Positions 25,408 to 36,431 are shown, counted from the first letter of the stretch. The stretch is DNA of 64,000 bases from Rhodobacteraceae bacterium UBA6796 (GCA_002452815.1 DKFM01000006.1:1-64000), one strand, 5' to 3'. Numbers and translations: made by a program. Notes: generated from the sequence alone by a model not told the origin.

Positions 25408-25809
25408 ATGACCCAGACCGACCCGCTTCCGATCACCACCATTTCCGGCATCGGCCCGGCCACGGCCGAAGGCTTTGCCCGCGCGGGCATCGTCGATGCC
25501 CAGACCCTGCGCGCGATGGGGGCGGATGCCGCCTATGCGGCCTGGATCGCCGCCGGGAACCCGCCGCATTTCATCGGATATTACGCGCTGGTGATGACCC
25601 TGCAAGGCCGCCCCTGGAACGACTGCCGCGGGGCCGAGAAAGCCGCGCTGCGGGTCAAGTTCGACGCGATGAAGGCGCGTGTTGCGGCACAACCAGATAC
25701 CGGGGCGCGCGCCAGCATCAGCAATGACAAGGGCCGCCTCCGGCTGGAAGCGGCCCTTGATGAGATCGGTCTGGGGCTGCGCCGGACGCCGCCCCCTGCC
25801 CGGCCTTAG
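25408..25809 (+). CDS. TfoX C-terminal domain / helix-hairpin-helix protein
   Basis: A 133-residue protein whose first ~90 residues match the TfoX C-terminal domain ([51 protein letters not shown]). This is a helix-hairpin-helix-type fold found alone in many alphaproteobacteria. The N-terminal TfoX domain of the competence regulator is missing, so a role in competence should not be assumed. The last four bases overlap the convergent ndk stop. Confidence 0.8.
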   Translation: MTQTDPLPITTISGIGPATAEGFARAGIVDAQTLRAMGADAAYAAWIAAGNPPHFIGYYALVMTLQGRPWNDCRGAEKAALRVKFDAMKARVAAQPDTGARASISNDKGRLRLEAALDEIGLGLRRTPPPARP

Positions 25810-26228
25810 CCGACCAGTTCAAGACCCGAGAAGAAGAAGGCGATTTCCTGCGCGGCGGTTTCCGGCGCGTCCGAGCCGTGGACCGAGTTTTCGCCGACCG
25901 ACAGCGCGAATTCCTTGCGGATGGTGCCGTCCGCGGCCTGCGCCGGGTTGGTTGCGCCCATCACTTCACGGTTCTTCGCAATGGCGCCTTCGCCTTCCAG
26001 AACCTGCACGACGACCGGTTCGGACGCCATGAATTCGCACAGCTCGCCATAGAAGGGGCGTTCTTTGTGGACTTCATAGAATTTGCCGGCCTGTTCCATG
26101 GACAGCTTGATGCGCTTTTGCGCGACGATGCGCAGGCCGGCTTCCTCGAATTTGGCATTGATCTTGCCGGTGAGGTTGCGGCGGGTGGCATCGGGTTTGA
26201 TGATCGAGAGCGTGCGTTCGATGGCCAT
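25806..26228 (-). CDS. ndk: Nucleoside diphosphate kinase
   Basis: A 140-residue NDK, normal length. The phospho-accepting His lies in [12 protein letters not shown], and the N-terminal [13 protein letters not shown] and the MGATNPAQA segment are conserved. It balances nucleoside triphosphates at the expense of ATP. The ATG at 26228 (MAIERTLS) matches the family; AGGGAAG lies upstream. It converges on and overlaps the TfoX-domain gene by 4 nt. Confidence 0.97.
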   Translation of the reverse strand: MAIERTLSIIKPDATRRNLTGKINAKFEEAGLRIVAQKRIKLSMEQAGKFYEVHKERPFYGELCEFMASEPVVVQVLEGEGAIAKNREVMGATNPAQAADGTIRKEFALSVGENSVHGSDAPETAAQEIAFFFSGLELVG

Positions 26229-26458
26229 GAGGGAAGCCCTTCCTATAGTTGTCCGGGGTTTGTCCACCCGGTCCGAAATTGCGTCTGGGGCCTGCTAGCA
26301 CGGGGTTTTGCGCTTGAAAAGCCCTCCTTATGGGCAAGGGTTACCCCGGTATGATGACTTTTGCGCGAAACTCTGGTGCAAAGCGGCAGGTCGGGCCATT
26401 GTGTGCCCGACGCTTCCCGATTATCTGCTGCGGGACACCAGCCCCGAAGGAGCCCCCG

Positions 26459-26761
26459 ATGCGCCCGCTGATCCGCCTGCTGCTGCCGCTTTGCCTTGCC
26501 GCCACGCCGCTGGCCGCACAAGACGGACCCGCCGGGGACGCGCCGGCCGCCCTGCCCTTCACCTATCTGATGTTCGAAGCCGCCGTGCCGCATGTCGACA
26601 TGCCGGTGTGCCCCGTCGATCTGGCCGCCGAGGGGCGGTTCTGCCGGATGGCGCTGCTGAACGACGAAATCCACGTCTTCGTGTTTTCCGAAGAGGGCGA
26701 TCAGCCGCTGGTCGATTTCCGGTCCTGGCCGGTCGATCTGATGGCGGGCCTGCTGGACTAG
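26459..26761 (+). CDS. Small exported protein of unknown function
   Basis: A 100-residue protein with a signal peptide (LIRLLLPLCLAATPLAAQ) and two cysteines in the mature part (CPVDLAAEGRFC) that may form a disulfide. AAGGAG lies 8 nt before the ATG. I recognise no domain. It is followed after 60 nt by the ABC-F gene. Confidence 0.65.
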   Translation: MRPLIRLLLPLCLAATPLAAQDGPAGDAPAALPFTYLMFEAAVPHVDMPVCPVDLAAEGRFCRMALLNDEIHVFVFSEEGDQPLVDFRSWPVDLMAGLLD

Positions 26762-26821
26762 CGCCCCGCCCCTGCGCGCTTGGCCGTTGACGCGGGCAGG
26801 CAGGCAGGGCAGGACAGCGCC

Positions 26822-28675
26822 ATGCTCAAGATTTCCGACATCTCCTATTCCGTCGAGGGCCGCCCGCTGTTTGAGGGCGCCTCTGCCACCATTCCCACCG
26901 GCCACAAGGTCGGGATCGTCGGCGCCAATGGCGCGGGCAAGACCACGCTGTTCAAGCTGATCCGGGGCGAGCTGGTTCTGGAAGGTGGCGAAATCACCCT
27001 GCCCAACCGCGCCCGTATCGGTGGCGTGGCGCAAGAGGTGCCATCGTCGGCCACCAGCCTGCTCGATACCGTGCTGGCCGCCGACATTGAACGCGCCGCC
27101 CTGATGGCCGAAGCCGAGACCGCCACCGACCCGCATCGCATCGCCGAGGTGCATGCGCGCCTGGCCGATATCGACGCCTGGTCCGCCGAGGGCCGGGCCA
27201 GCGCGATCCTGAAAGGGCTGGGCTTCGACGCCGAGGCGCAGCTGCGTCCCTGTTCGGATTTCTCGGGCGGCTGGCGGATGCGCGTGGCGCTGGCGGGCGT
27301 TCTGTTTGCCCAGCCCGATTACCTGTTGCTGGACGAACCGACCAACTATCTGGATCTGGAAGGCGCGCTCTGGCTGGAACAGTATCTGGCGAAATATCCC
27401 CATACCGTGCTGATCATCAGCCACGACCGCGATCTGCTGAACCGCGCCGTGGGCTCGATCCTGCATCTGGAAAACCGCAAGCTGACGCTGTGGAACGGGC
27501 CTTATGACCAGTTCGCCCGCCAGCGCGCCGCCGCCCGCGCGGGCCAGGCCGCCGAGGCCAAGAAGCAAGAGGCCCGCCGCGCCCATCTGCAAAGCTTCGT
27601 CGACCGGTTCAAGGCCAAGGCCAGCAAGGCGGTGCAGGCGCAGGCCCGCGTCAAGATGCTTGAAAAGATGGAGCCGATCACCGCGCCCGAGGAAGCGGCG
27701 AAACAGGTCTTCACCTTCCCCGCGCCCGAACAGCTCAGCCCGCCGATCATCACCATGGAAGGCGCGGCCGTGGGCTATGGCGGCCCGCCCGTGCTGCGCC
27801 GCCTCAGCCTGCGGATCGACCAGGACGACCGGATCGCCCTACTGGGCCGAAATGGCGAAGGAAAATCCACGCTTTCCAAACTGCTGGCGGGCAAACTTCA
27901 AGTTTCCGAAGGGACCATCACGCGCAGCTCGAAACTGCGGATCGGCTATTTCGCGCAACATCAGGTCGACGAGCTGGACCTTGGCGAAACACCGCTGGCG
28001 CATATCCAGCGGCTGCGCCCGGACGAAGGCCAACCCCGGCTGCGGGCGCGTCTGGCGGGCTTCGGGCTTGGCGCCGATCAGGCCGAAACCAAGGTCGGCA
28101 AGCTGTCGGGCGGGCAGAAGGCGCGGCTTTCGCTGCTCTTGGCCACGCTCGACGCGCCGCATCTGCTGATCCTCGACGAACCGACCAACCACCTGGACAT
28201 CGAATCCCGCGAGGCGCTGGTCGAGGCGCTGACCGCCTATTCCGGCGCGGTGATTCTGGTCAGCCACGACATGCACCTGCTGGGGCTGGTCGCAGACCGG
28301 CTGTGGCTGGTCAAGGGCGGCGCGGTGGCGCCCTATAGCGGCGATCTTGAACAATATCGCGGCGAATTGCTGGCAGGCGATAGCGCCGCCAAATCCGCCC
28401 CGGCCAAGGCGAAGGAAAAACCCGCCCGTGCTTCGCGCGACGAGTTGCAACAATTGCGCAGTGAGGTGCGCAAATGCGAAGACCGCGTGAACAAGCTGAC
28501 GGAAATGCTTGAAAAGCTTGACGCAATCATGGCGGACCCGGCGCTTTACGAACCCGCCCGCGCGGGAGATGCGGAAAAATGGGCGAAAAAACACGCCGAG
28601 GCGCGTGAGGCCATGGCCCGCGCCGAAGAGCTGTGGATGGCCGCGCTTGAGGCGCTGGAAACCGCGCAGGGCTGA
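26822..28675 (+). CDS. ABC-F family ATPase (ribosome-associated, Uup/YheS type)
   Basis: A 617-residue protein with two ABC domains in one chain and no membrane segments. Walker A motifs are GANGAGKTT (~residue 35) and GRNGEGKST (~345). Signatures are SDFSGGWRMRVALA and KLSGGQKARLSLL. Both Walker B motifs read LLDEPTNYLD or ILDEPTNHLD. An inter-domain linker rich in Lys/Ala and a C-terminal coiled coil of ~75 residues complete the ABC-F layout. Such proteins act on stalled or translating ribosomes or, for Uup, in genome stability. The exact subgroup is not certain. Confidence 0.93.
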   Translation: MLKISDISYSVEGRPLFEGASATIPTGHKVGIVGANGAGKTTLFKLIRGELVLEGGEITLPNRARIGGVAQEVPSSATSLLDTVLAADIERAALMAEAETATDPHRIAEVHARLADIDAWSAEGRASAILKGLGFDAEAQLRPCSDFSGGWRMRVALAGVLFAQPDYLLLDEPTNYLDLEGALWLEQYLAKYPHTVLIISHDRDLLNRAVGSILHLENRKLTLWNGPYDQFARQRAAARAGQAAEAKKQEARRAHLQSFVDRFKAKASKAVQAQARVKMLEKMEPITAPEEAAKQVFTFPAPEQLSPPIITMEGAAVGYGGPPVLRRLSLRIDQDDRIALLGRNGEGKSTLSKLLAGKLQVSEGTITRSSKLRIGYFAQHQVDELDLGETPLAHIQRLRPDEGQPRLRARLAGFGLGADQAETKVGKLSGGQKARLSLLLATLDAPHLLILDEPTNHLDIESREALVEALTAYSGAVILVSHDMHLLGLVADRLWLVKGGAVAPYSGDLEQYRGELLAGDSAAKSAPAKAKEKPARASRDELQQLRSEVRKCEDRVNKLTEMLEKLDAIMADPALYEPARAGDAEKWAKKHAEAREAMARAEELWMAALEALETAQG

Positions 28676-28807
28676 GCACGGACTGCCCCGCCCGCGCGGG
28701 CGCCACGATCACAAAGCCGACAGAGTATCCGAGTTATCCACTCGGGTATTGACCTGTGCACAGGCATCCGCTTTAACCGGGCCAAATTCCGACTAAAGGA
28801 GTCACCC

Positions 28808-29812
28808 ATGACCGCTCGCATCCTGCTGGCCCTGACGACCGCGCTGATCGCCGCCCCCGCCCTGGCCGAAGAGGTGAACGTCTATTCGCACCGCCAACCC
28901 GAGCTGGTGCAACCGCTGTTCGACGCCTTCACCAAGGAAACCGGCATCGACGTGAACGTGGCCTTCGTCGACAAGGGCATGGTGGAACGCCTGCAGGCGG
29001 AAGGCCGGCGCAGCCCTGCCGATCTGGTGATGACGGTCGACATCGCCCGGCTGATGCAGGTGGTGGACGCGGGCGTGACCCAGGCCGTGGACGACCCGAC
29101 GCTGGAAGCCGCGATCCCCGAAAGCTTCCGCGACCCGAACAAACAGTGGTTCGGCCTGACCTCGCGCGCGCGCATCGTCTATGCCAGCAAGGACCGCGTG
29201 GCCCCGGGCGAGGTGACGACCTACGAAGACCTGGCCGATCCGAAATGGAAAGGCCGGATCTGCACCCGTCCCTTCACCAGCGATTACAACGTCGCGCTGA
29301 CCGCCGCCTATATGGCCCATCACGGCCCCGAGGCCACGAAAACCTGGCTCGAAGGGGTGAAGGCGAACCTTGCCAAGAAACCCGAGGGCAATGACCGCAG
29401 CCAGGTGAAATCCATCTGGGCGGGCGAATGCGACATCAGCCTGGGCAACACCTATTACATGGGTCAGATGGTCAACGATGCGGTCGAGAAAGACTATGCC
29501 GCGGCGGTGAACATCGTCTTCCCGGTCTTCGAAGGCGGCGGCACCCATATGAACATTTCGGGCGCTGCGATGACCGCCGCCGCGCCGAACCACGAAAACG
29601 CGCTGAAGCTGATGGAATTCCTGGCCTCGGACGAGGCGCAGAAAATCTATGCCGAGACCAACCACGAATTCCCGGTCAAGCCCGGCGTGCCGTCCTCGGC
29701 GCTGGTCACAAGCTGGGGCCCGTTCACGCCCGACACGCTGAGCCTGACCGAAGTGGCCGCGCTGCGCCCGGCTGCGCTCAAGCTGATCGAGGAAGTGAAC
29801 TTCGACGGCTAA
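28808..29812 (+). CDS. Ferric iron ABC transporter substrate-binding protein (FbpA/FutA type)
   Basis: A 334-residue periplasmic binding protein. A signal peptide (RILLALTTALIAAPALA) is followed by EEVNVYSHRQPELVQPLFDAF, and the tyrosine pair in GNTYYMGQM is the usual ferric-iron ligand. It would capture Fe3+ in the periplasm, but no permease or ATPase gene lies next to it here. A strong palindromic terminator follows. AAAGGAG precedes the ATG. The upstream spacer has a possible TTGACC...TTTAAC promoter (28749-28777). Confidence 0.9.
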   Translation: MTARILLALTTALIAAPALAEEVNVYSHRQPELVQPLFDAFTKETGIDVNVAFVDKGMVERLQAEGRRSPADLVMTVDIARLMQVVDAGVTQAVDDPTLEAAIPESFRDPNKQWFGLTSRARIVYASKDRVAPGEVTTYEDLADPKWKGRICTRPFTSDYNVALTAAYMAHHGPEATKTWLEGVKANLAKKPEGNDRSQVKSIWAGECDISLGNTYYMGQMVNDAVEKDYAAAVNIVFPVFEGGGTHMNISGAAMTAAAPNHENALKLMEFLASDEAQKIYAETNHEFPVKPGVPSSALVTSWGPFTPDTLSLTEVAALRPAALKLIEEVNFDG

Positions 29813-29830
29813 TTGCCTGACAAAAAATAC

Positions 29831-29859
29831 AAAAGCCCCAAGGTCACCTTGGGGCTTTT
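29831..29859. terminator. Bidirectional terminator
   Basis: AAAAGCCCCAAGGT and ACCTTGGGGCTTTT form a perfect 14-bp inverted repeat. It lies between the convergent iron-binding protein gene and the minus-strand unknown gene. Confidence 0.9.
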
Positions 29860-29860
29860 G

Positions 29861-30604
29861 TCATTCTGCGGCAATCGCCAGCGGCGCCATCGCCCCGATG
29901 CGCACCCCCGGCGTGGCGGCGATCCGGTCCAGATCCTGCTCATAACGGCGGCGCAGGCGCGCGGCTTCCAGAACGCCGAAGCCGGCCAGCGGCGCGGGCT
30001 GCGGCTGTTCGGCATGAAAGGCCATCAGCCGCTGGGCCTGCCGCGGGGCAATGCTGACGCCCGCGCGCAGCAGTCGCTGCAGCATGGCAAGGCCGGTGTC
30101 GGGCAGTTGCACCGTATCGAGCGGCGCCACCGGCAACGCCACCCCGGGTGCCAGCGCCGCCAGCACCTCGGCGGGGGTGACCGGCGCAGGCAGAACGACC
30201 AGATCGCGCGGGTTCAGTTCCCGCAGCACCTCGGCCACCAGATCGGCCCAACCGCGCTGATCGCGCACCAGGGCGGGGGCGATATCCCCGAAATCCGGCA
30301 TCGCGCGGCGTTGCGCCTGATGCCGCCAGATCTGCGGAAAATAGGTGTCATAGCTCTGCGTCAGCAGCACGACGCGCCCGACCGGCCCCTGAATTTTCGT
30401 GGCAAACCGGCGCATTCGCTGCGGCGCCATCGGAAAGAACCCCGACAGGCCCGCGCCAGCGCGCCCCATCAGGGTTTCGTCGACATGGATTTTGTCCGCC
30501 GCGGTCAGTGCCGCGCGTCCCTGTGCAAGGCCGCGCGCCACGCTGGCGCCAAGCGGCCCGAATCCGGGGGCCGCCAAAAAGATGTGGTGGTGCGTCCTGC
30601 TCAT
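29861..30604 (-). CDS. Uncharacterised protein, possibly a degenerate sulfotransferase-fold relative
   Basis: A 247-residue protein with no signal peptide or membrane segment. The segments DETLMG, GRVVLLTQSYDTYFPQIWRHQ and RGWADLVAEVLREL resemble a group of alphaproteobacterial sulfotransferase-like proteins. The N-terminal phosphate-binding loop expected there (HxGxHxTGTT-like) is replaced by HIFLAAPGFGPLGAS. If the relationship is right, the catalytic loop is lost. This link is by memory of the family pattern and is weak. The coding frame itself looks sound. Confidence 0.5.
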   Translation of the reverse strand: MSRTHHHIFLAAPGFGPLGASVARGLAQGRAALTAADKIHVDETLMGRAGAGLSGFFPMAPQRMRRFATKIQGPVGRVVLLTQSYDTYFPQIWRHQAQRRAMPDFGDIAPALVRDQRGWADLVAEVLRELNPRDLVVLPAPVTPAEVLAALAPGVALPVAPLDTVQLPDTGLAMLQRLLRAGVSIAPRQAQRLMAFHAEQPQPAPLAGFGVLEAARLRRRYEQDLDRIAATPGVRIGAMAPLAIAAE

Positions 30605-30759
30605 CTCACGCCTCGTCTCGCGGTGGTATCGGTTGGCCCGTTTCCACTCGTCTTATCAGACCAAGCTATTGATCAATTGTGGCGAAGTTTTGACCGGGGC
30701 TGCGGATCTGGACTCTGCCGCCGGGCCGCGACACTCTGCCCAGAAACCGGAGCCCGCAC

Positions 30760-31695
30760 ATGACCCGCAAGATCATCATCGACACCGACCCCGGCCAAGA
30801 CGACGCTGTGGCGATCCTGCTGGCGCTGGCCAGCCCCGAACTGGAGGTGCTGGGCCTGACCTGCGTCGCGGGCAATGTGCCGCTGGCGCGCACGGCGCAT
30901 AATGCGCGGGTGATCTGCGAACTGGCCGGACGCCCCGAAACCCGGGTGTTCGCCGGCTGCGACCGACCGCTGGAGCGGGCGCTGGTGACGGCGGAATATG
31001 TGCATGGCAAGACCGGTCTTGACGGGATCGCCCTGCCCGCCCCCGAAATGGCGCTGCAGGACCAGCACGCGGTCGATTTTCTGATCGAGACGCTACGCAC
31101 CGAACCCGCAGGGACGGTGACGCTGTGTCCGCTAGGACCACTGACCAATATCGCCACCGCCCTGCAACGCGCCCCCGACATCGCCCCGAAGATCGCCGAA
31201 ATCGTACTGATGGGCGGCGCCTATTTCGAAGTGGGCAACGTCACCCCAACCGCGGAATTCAACATTTACGTCGACCCGCAAGCCGCGGAAATCGTGTTCA
31301 AATCCGGCGTTCCAATCGTGGTGATGCCGCTGGATGTGACCCACAAGGTGCTGACCACCCGCGCCCGGATCGAGGCGTTCCGCGCGCTTGGCACCCCCGT
31401 CGGCCATGCGGTCGCCAGCTGGACCGATTTCTTCGAGCGCTTCGACATGGCGAAATACGGCAGCCAGGGCGCGCCCCTGCACGACCCCTGCGTGATCGCC
31501 TACCTGATCCGCCCCGATCTGTTCACCGGCCGCCATATCAATGTGGAAATCGAAACCCGGTCAGAGCTGACGCTGGGCATGACGGTGGCCGACTGGTGGC
31601 GGGTGACCGACCGCCCGGCGAATGCGATGTTCATGGGCGGTGTCGATGCCGAGGGCTTCTATGCCCTGCTAACCGAACGCCTGAGCCGGTTGTGA
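30760..31695 (+). CDS. Inosine-uridine preferring nucleoside hydrolase
   Basis: A 311-residue IUNH-family enzyme. The calcium-binding active-site motif is DTDPGQDDA near residue 8, with VLMGGAYFEVGNVTPTAEFN and a C-terminal HDPCVIAYL segment. It cleaves the N-glycosidic bond of nucleosides to a base and ribose for salvage. The length is standard. A hairpin of the dispersed repeat family follows the stop by 20 nt. Confidence 0.94.
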   Translation: MTRKIIIDTDPGQDDAVAILLALASPELEVLGLTCVAGNVPLARTAHNARVICELAGRPETRVFAGCDRPLERALVTAEYVHGKTGLDGIALPAPEMALQDQHAVDFLIETLRTEPAGTVTLCPLGPLTNIATALQRAPDIAPKIAEIVLMGGAYFEVGNVTPTAEFNIYVDPQAAEIVFKSGVPIVVMPLDVTHKVLTTRARIEAFRALGTPVGHAVASWTDFFERFDMAKYGSQGAPLHDPCVIAYLIRPDLFTGRHINVEIETRSELTLGMTVADWWRVTDRPANAMFMGGVDAEGFYALLTERLSRL

Positions 31696-31714
31696 GCGCC
31701 GCCGCCTCCGGCGG

Positions 31715-31765
31715 GAGTATTTGGGCCAAGAAGAAATTATCCGCTTCTTCTTGGCAAAAATACTC
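31715..31765. repeat. Dispersed palindromic repeat, paired arms
   Basis: The left arm (31715-31735) is GAGTATTTgggCCAAGAAGAA and the right arm (31745-31765) is TTCTTCTTGGcaa-AAATACTC. They pair over 18 of 21 positions around a 9-nt loop, preceded by a CCGCC/GGCGG mini-hairpin. It lies between the nucleoside hydrolase and selO genes, where it may end transcription. Confidence 0.85.
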
Positions 31766-31807
31766 AAACGACCTTGATCCCCTCCGTGCAAGGCCCAGAT
31801 CAGAGCG

Positions 31808-33235
31808 ATGACCCAGCCCCCCGTTTTCGACACAAGCTATGCCCGCCTGCCCGACCGCTTTTTTGCCCGGCAAGACCCGGTGCCGGTGCGCGCGCCGGCG
31901 CTGATTGCCCTGAATCGGGATCTGGCCGTGCGGCTCGGGCTCGACCCCGACTGGCTGGCGGGCCCCGACGGGGTGGCGATGCTGGCGGGCAATGCCATGC
32001 CGGCCAGCGCAACACCGCTGGCGATGGCCTATGCGGGGCATCAGTTCGGCGGCTGGTCGCATAGCCTTGGCGATGGCCGTGCGATCCTGCTGGGCGAGGT
32101 CGTGGCACCGGATGGTGCGCGCTTCGATCTGCAACTCAAGGGCGCGGGCCAGACGCCGTTTTCGCGGCGGGGTGACGGGCGGGCCTGGCTTGGTCCGGTG
32201 TTGCGCGAATATCTGGTGAGCGAGGCCTTCGCCGCGCTGGACATTCCGACCACCCGCGCCCTGGCCGCGGTCAGCACCGGAGAGGTCGTGGTGCGCGAGG
32301 CATCGGGCCGCCCCGGCGCGATCCTGACCCGCGTCGCATCAAGCCATATCCGCGTCGGCACCTTCCAGTATTTCGCCGCACGCGATGACGTGCCCGCATT
32401 GGAAACGCTGTGCAAGCATCTGATTGACCGACATTATCCCCAGTCGGAAACACCGCTTGATCTGCTGCGCGCGGTGGTGGCGCGGCAGGCGGATCTGATC
32501 GCGCAATGGATGGCCGTCGGCTTCATCCATGGAGTCATGAACACCGACAACATGGCGCTGTCGGGGGAAACCATCGACTTCGGCCCCTGTGCCTTCATGG
32601 ATGTCTACCATCCCAACACGGTGTTTTCCTCGATCGACCAGTACGGCCGTTATGCCTATGCCAACCAACCGCAGATCGCCGCCTGGAACCTGGCGCAATT
32701 CGCCAGTTGCCTGTTGCCGCTGATGGGCCCCGAAGGCCCGGCGATCGAGGCCGCGACCGAGGCGGTGCACGGTTTCGCGCCGCAGTTCCAGGCGGCATGG
32801 CTACACCGGTTCGGGGCGAAGATCGGACTGGCCCGGGCCGGCGAGGACGATCGCACGCTGATCGAGGATCTGCTTTCGCGCATGGCGACCGAGCGCGCCG
32901 ATTTCACCCGAACCTTCCGCGGGTTGGTAACGGGCCGCGCGCGCGATGAATTCATCGACCCCGCCGCGTTTGATGGCTGGGAGGCGCGCTGGCAGGCGCG
33001 GCTGGCGGCCGAAGCCGCCCCGCAGGCGGTGATGGCCCGCGCCAATCCGGTGCGTATTCCGCGCAACCATCGGATCGAGGCGGTGATCGTGGCGGCGGTG
33101 GAGGACGATTTCGCGCCGTTCCACCGGCTGGGGGCGGCACTGGCCAGGCCCTTCGACCCGGCCCCGGAATTTTCGGATCTGGAGGCCGCGCCCCGCCCCG
33201 AGGAACGCGTCGAACGCACCTTTTGCGGAACTTGA
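31808..33235 (+). CDS. selO: SelO-family protein adenylyltransferase (YdiU)
   Basis: A 475-residue SelO pseudokinase. Conserved stretches are [39 protein letters not shown] and [20 protein letters not shown]. SelO transfers AMP to Ser, Thr or Tyr of target proteins in the response to oxidative stress. The third residue from the end is Cys (FCGT), the position held by selenocysteine in some eukaryotic SelO proteins and by Cys in bacterial ones. The start matches the family. Confidence 0.95.
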   Translation: MTQPPVFDTSYARLPDRFFARQDPVPVRAPALIALNRDLAVRLGLDPDWLAGPDGVAMLAGNAMPASATPLAMAYAGHQFGGWSHSLGDGRAILLGEVVAPDGARFDLQLKGAGQTPFSRRGDGRAWLGPVLREYLVSEAFAALDIPTTRALAAVSTGEVVVREASGRPGAILTRVASSHIRVGTFQYFAARDDVPALETLCKHLIDRHYPQSETPLDLLRAVVARQADLIAQWMAVGFIHGVMNTDNMALSGETIDFGPCAFMDVYHPNTVFSSIDQYGRYAYANQPQIAAWNLAQFASCLLPLMGPEGPAIEAATEAVHGFAPQFQAAWLHRFGAKIGLARAGEDDRTLIEDLLSRMATERADFTRTFRGLVTGRARDEFIDPAAFDGWEARWQARLAAEAAPQAVMARANPVRIPRNHRIEAVIVAAVEDDFAPFHRLGAALARPFDPAPEFSDLEAAPRPEERVERTFCGT

Positions 33236-33273
33236 GCTTTGCTGCGCAATGCCCTGCAATCTAAAGGCTTTCC

Positions 33274-33978
33274 ATGACAGTGCGTATCGCATCCTATAAT
33301 CTGCACAAATGCGTGGGATCGGATGGCAGCCGTGATCCGGCACGCAGTCTTGCGGTGATAAACGCCCTGGGGGCCGATGTCGTCGCCCTGCAGGAAACCG
33401 ACCTGCGCATGGGCGCGCGCCCTGCCGCGCTGACCACCCGGATGATCGAGGAAGACAGCGATTTCCAGCGCCCCGAGCCGCTGCCGCGCACCGGGCCCGA
33501 CAGCCTGGGATGGCACGGCCAGACGGTGCTGCTGCGGCGCGGGTTCCGGCTTTTGCACTCCGAGGCGCTGACCCTGCCCGGGCTGGAGCCGCGCGGCGCG
33601 CTGGCGCTGCGCATCGCGGCGCCGGGGGCCGCGCCCTTCACGCTGATCGCCGGGCATCTGGGGCTGCGGCGGATGGACCGACGCGCACAATGGACGCGGA
33701 TTGCGCAGGTACTGGGGGATGCCGCGCCCGACCCGGCGATGGCCATCGGCGATTTCAACGAATGGCGCGCCAAACACGGGTTCGAGGCACTGACCGGCTT
33801 TGACATCCACGCCCCCGGCCCCAGCTTTCCGGCGCGCGCGCCACTCGGGCGGCTCGACCGGCTGGTGACCTGCGCCCGGGTGCGGGTGGTGCGAATGGGC
33901 GTCTTCGACAGCGCGCTGGCCCGGCGCGCCTCGGATCACCTGCCGATCTGGGCGGATGTGACCGGCCTCTTGCGCTGA
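33274..33978 (+). CDS. Endonuclease/exonuclease/phosphatase family protein
   Basis: A 234-residue EEP-fold enzyme without signal peptide. Catalytic motifs are IASYNLHKCVG at the start, LQETD (metal-binding Glu), IAGHLGL, GDFNEW and a terminal SDHLPI. Members cut phosphodiester or phosphomonoester bonds in DNA, lipids or small molecules; the substrate here is unknown. It follows selO after 38 nt and the transporter gene starts 98 nt later. Confidence 0.88.
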   Translation: MTVRIASYNLHKCVGSDGSRDPARSLAVINALGADVVALQETDLRMGARPAALTTRMIEEDSDFQRPEPLPRTGPDSLGWHGQTVLLRRGFRLLHSEALTLPGLEPRGALALRIAAPGAAPFTLIAGHLGLRRMDRRAQWTRIAQVLGDAAPDPAMAIGDFNEWRAKHGFEALTGFDIHAPGPSFPARAPLGRLDRLVTCARVRVVRMGVFDSALARRASDHLPIWADVTGLLR

Positions 33979-34076
33979 TTGTGCGCGACACAATCGCGTG
34001 CTGGACGACGCGCGGGCTTTGCGGCAAAGCCAGATCACGGTTTGACCACCCGGTCAGCGCCACTCCGAGGGGCCTC

Positions 34077-34952
34077 ATGGAAAATCTGCGCGGAAGCATT
34101 CTGATGGTCGTCGCCATGGCGGGCTTCGCGCTGGAGGACATGTTCGTCAAGTCGCTGTCGACCCGGCTGGCGGTGGGCGAGGTTCTGGCCCTGCTGGGGG
34201 CGGGCGGCACGGTGATCTTTGCCGCCCTCGCGCTCTGGCGCCGCGACCGGCTGTTTTCCGGCGATCTGTTTTCGCGCCCGGTGATCGTGCGCAATCTGGG
34301 CGAGCTGGTCGGAACCCTGGCCTTCGTCTCGGCCATCGCCTTCACGCCGCTGGCGCAGGCCTCGGCGATCTTGCAGGCCACACCGCTGGCAGTGACGCTG
34401 GGGGCCGCGCTGTTTCTGGGCGAAAAGGTCGGGTCGCGGCGCTGGTCGGCCATCGTGATCGGCTTCATCGGCGTGATGATCGTGATCCGGCCGGGGACCG
34501 AGGGCTTTTCGGTGCTGTCGCTGCTGGCCGTGGTCGCGGTGATCGGGCTGGCGGTGCGCGATGTGGCCACCCGCCGGGTGCCGAAAACCATCGCCTCGAT
34601 GCAGCTGGCGACCTATGGATTTGCCACGATCATCCCCGCCGGGCTGCTGATGACCGCGCTTGACCCGGCAGGGTTTGTTCCGCCGTCCCCGCTGGATCTG
34701 GCGCAGATCGCGGGTGCGCTCTTGTTCGGCACGGGCGGCTATTACGCGCTGATCGCGGCGATGCGGCTGGGCGAGGTTTCGGTCATCACGCCGTTCCGTT
34801 ACACCCGGCTGATCTTTGCCCTGATCATCGGCTGGGCAGTGTTTTCCGAATCCGTCGACCGCTACACCCTGATCGGGGGGGCGGTGATTGTGGGCTCGGG
34901 GCTCTATACATTGTGGCGGCAGGCCCGGCTGCGGGGGCAGCTTCGTCGCTAA
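34077..34952 (+). CDS. DMT-superfamily EamA-type transporter
   Basis: A 291-residue protein with ten hydrophobic segments in two EamA repeats (SILMVVAMAGFALEDMFVK and a second from ~150). It keeps the ILQATPLAVTLGAALFLGE segment before the midpoint. Such proteins export metabolites or amino acids; the substrate cannot be read from the sequence. I chose ATG 34077 behind GAGGGGCCTC; upstream in-frame codons give no membrane or family match. Confidence 0.85.
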   Translation: MENLRGSILMVVAMAGFALEDMFVKSLSTRLAVGEVLALLGAGGTVIFAALALWRRDRLFSGDLFSRPVIVRNLGELVGTLAFVSAIAFTPLAQASAILQATPLAVTLGAALFLGEKVGSRRWSAIVIGFIGVMIVIRPGTEGFSVLSLLAVVAVIGLAVRDVATRRVPKTIASMQLATYGFATIIPAGLLMTALDPAGFVPPSPLDLAQIAGALLFGTGGYYALIAAMRLGEVSVITPFRYTRLIFALIIGWAVFSESVDRYTLIGGAVIVGSGLYTLWRQARLRGQLRR

Positions 34953-35016
34953 CATACCGGGATGCGGCGTTTTTGCCGCGATGCGCCCTTTTCGCGCGAC
35001 GGCCCTGGGGGTATAG

Positions 35017-36330
<1,314 letters not shown>

Positions 36331-36337
36331 GCGCCGC

Positions 36338-36431
36338 TTCTTCTTGGCAAAAATACTCAAAAAACCCCGTCGCAGCCTGCGCTGCGGCGGGGTTTTCTTG
36401 CCTCCGGCGGGAGTATTTGGACCAAGAAGAA
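36338..36431. repeat. Dispersed repeat pair nesting a terminator
   Basis: The right-type arm (36338-36358, TTCTTCTTGG...) and the left-type arm (36411-36431, GAGTATTT...) face each other in the reverse order to the pair at 31.7 kb. They enclose the eno terminator at 36361-36396. The GCCTCCGGCGGGAGT context next to the second arm also occurs at 31705-31718. Confidence 0.8.
36361..36396 (+). terminator. Intrinsic terminator of eno
   Basis: AAAACCCCG-TCGCAGC and GCTGCGG-CGGGGTTTT pair around CTGC, ending in a T run, 31 nt after the stop. Confidence 0.9.

Noticed and set aside
28724-28750. An ATCCGAGT/ACTCGGGT hairpin before the iron-binding protein gene, considered as an iron-regulator site
   Set aside because: It matches no Fur, Irr or RirA pattern I know and may be a chance stem.
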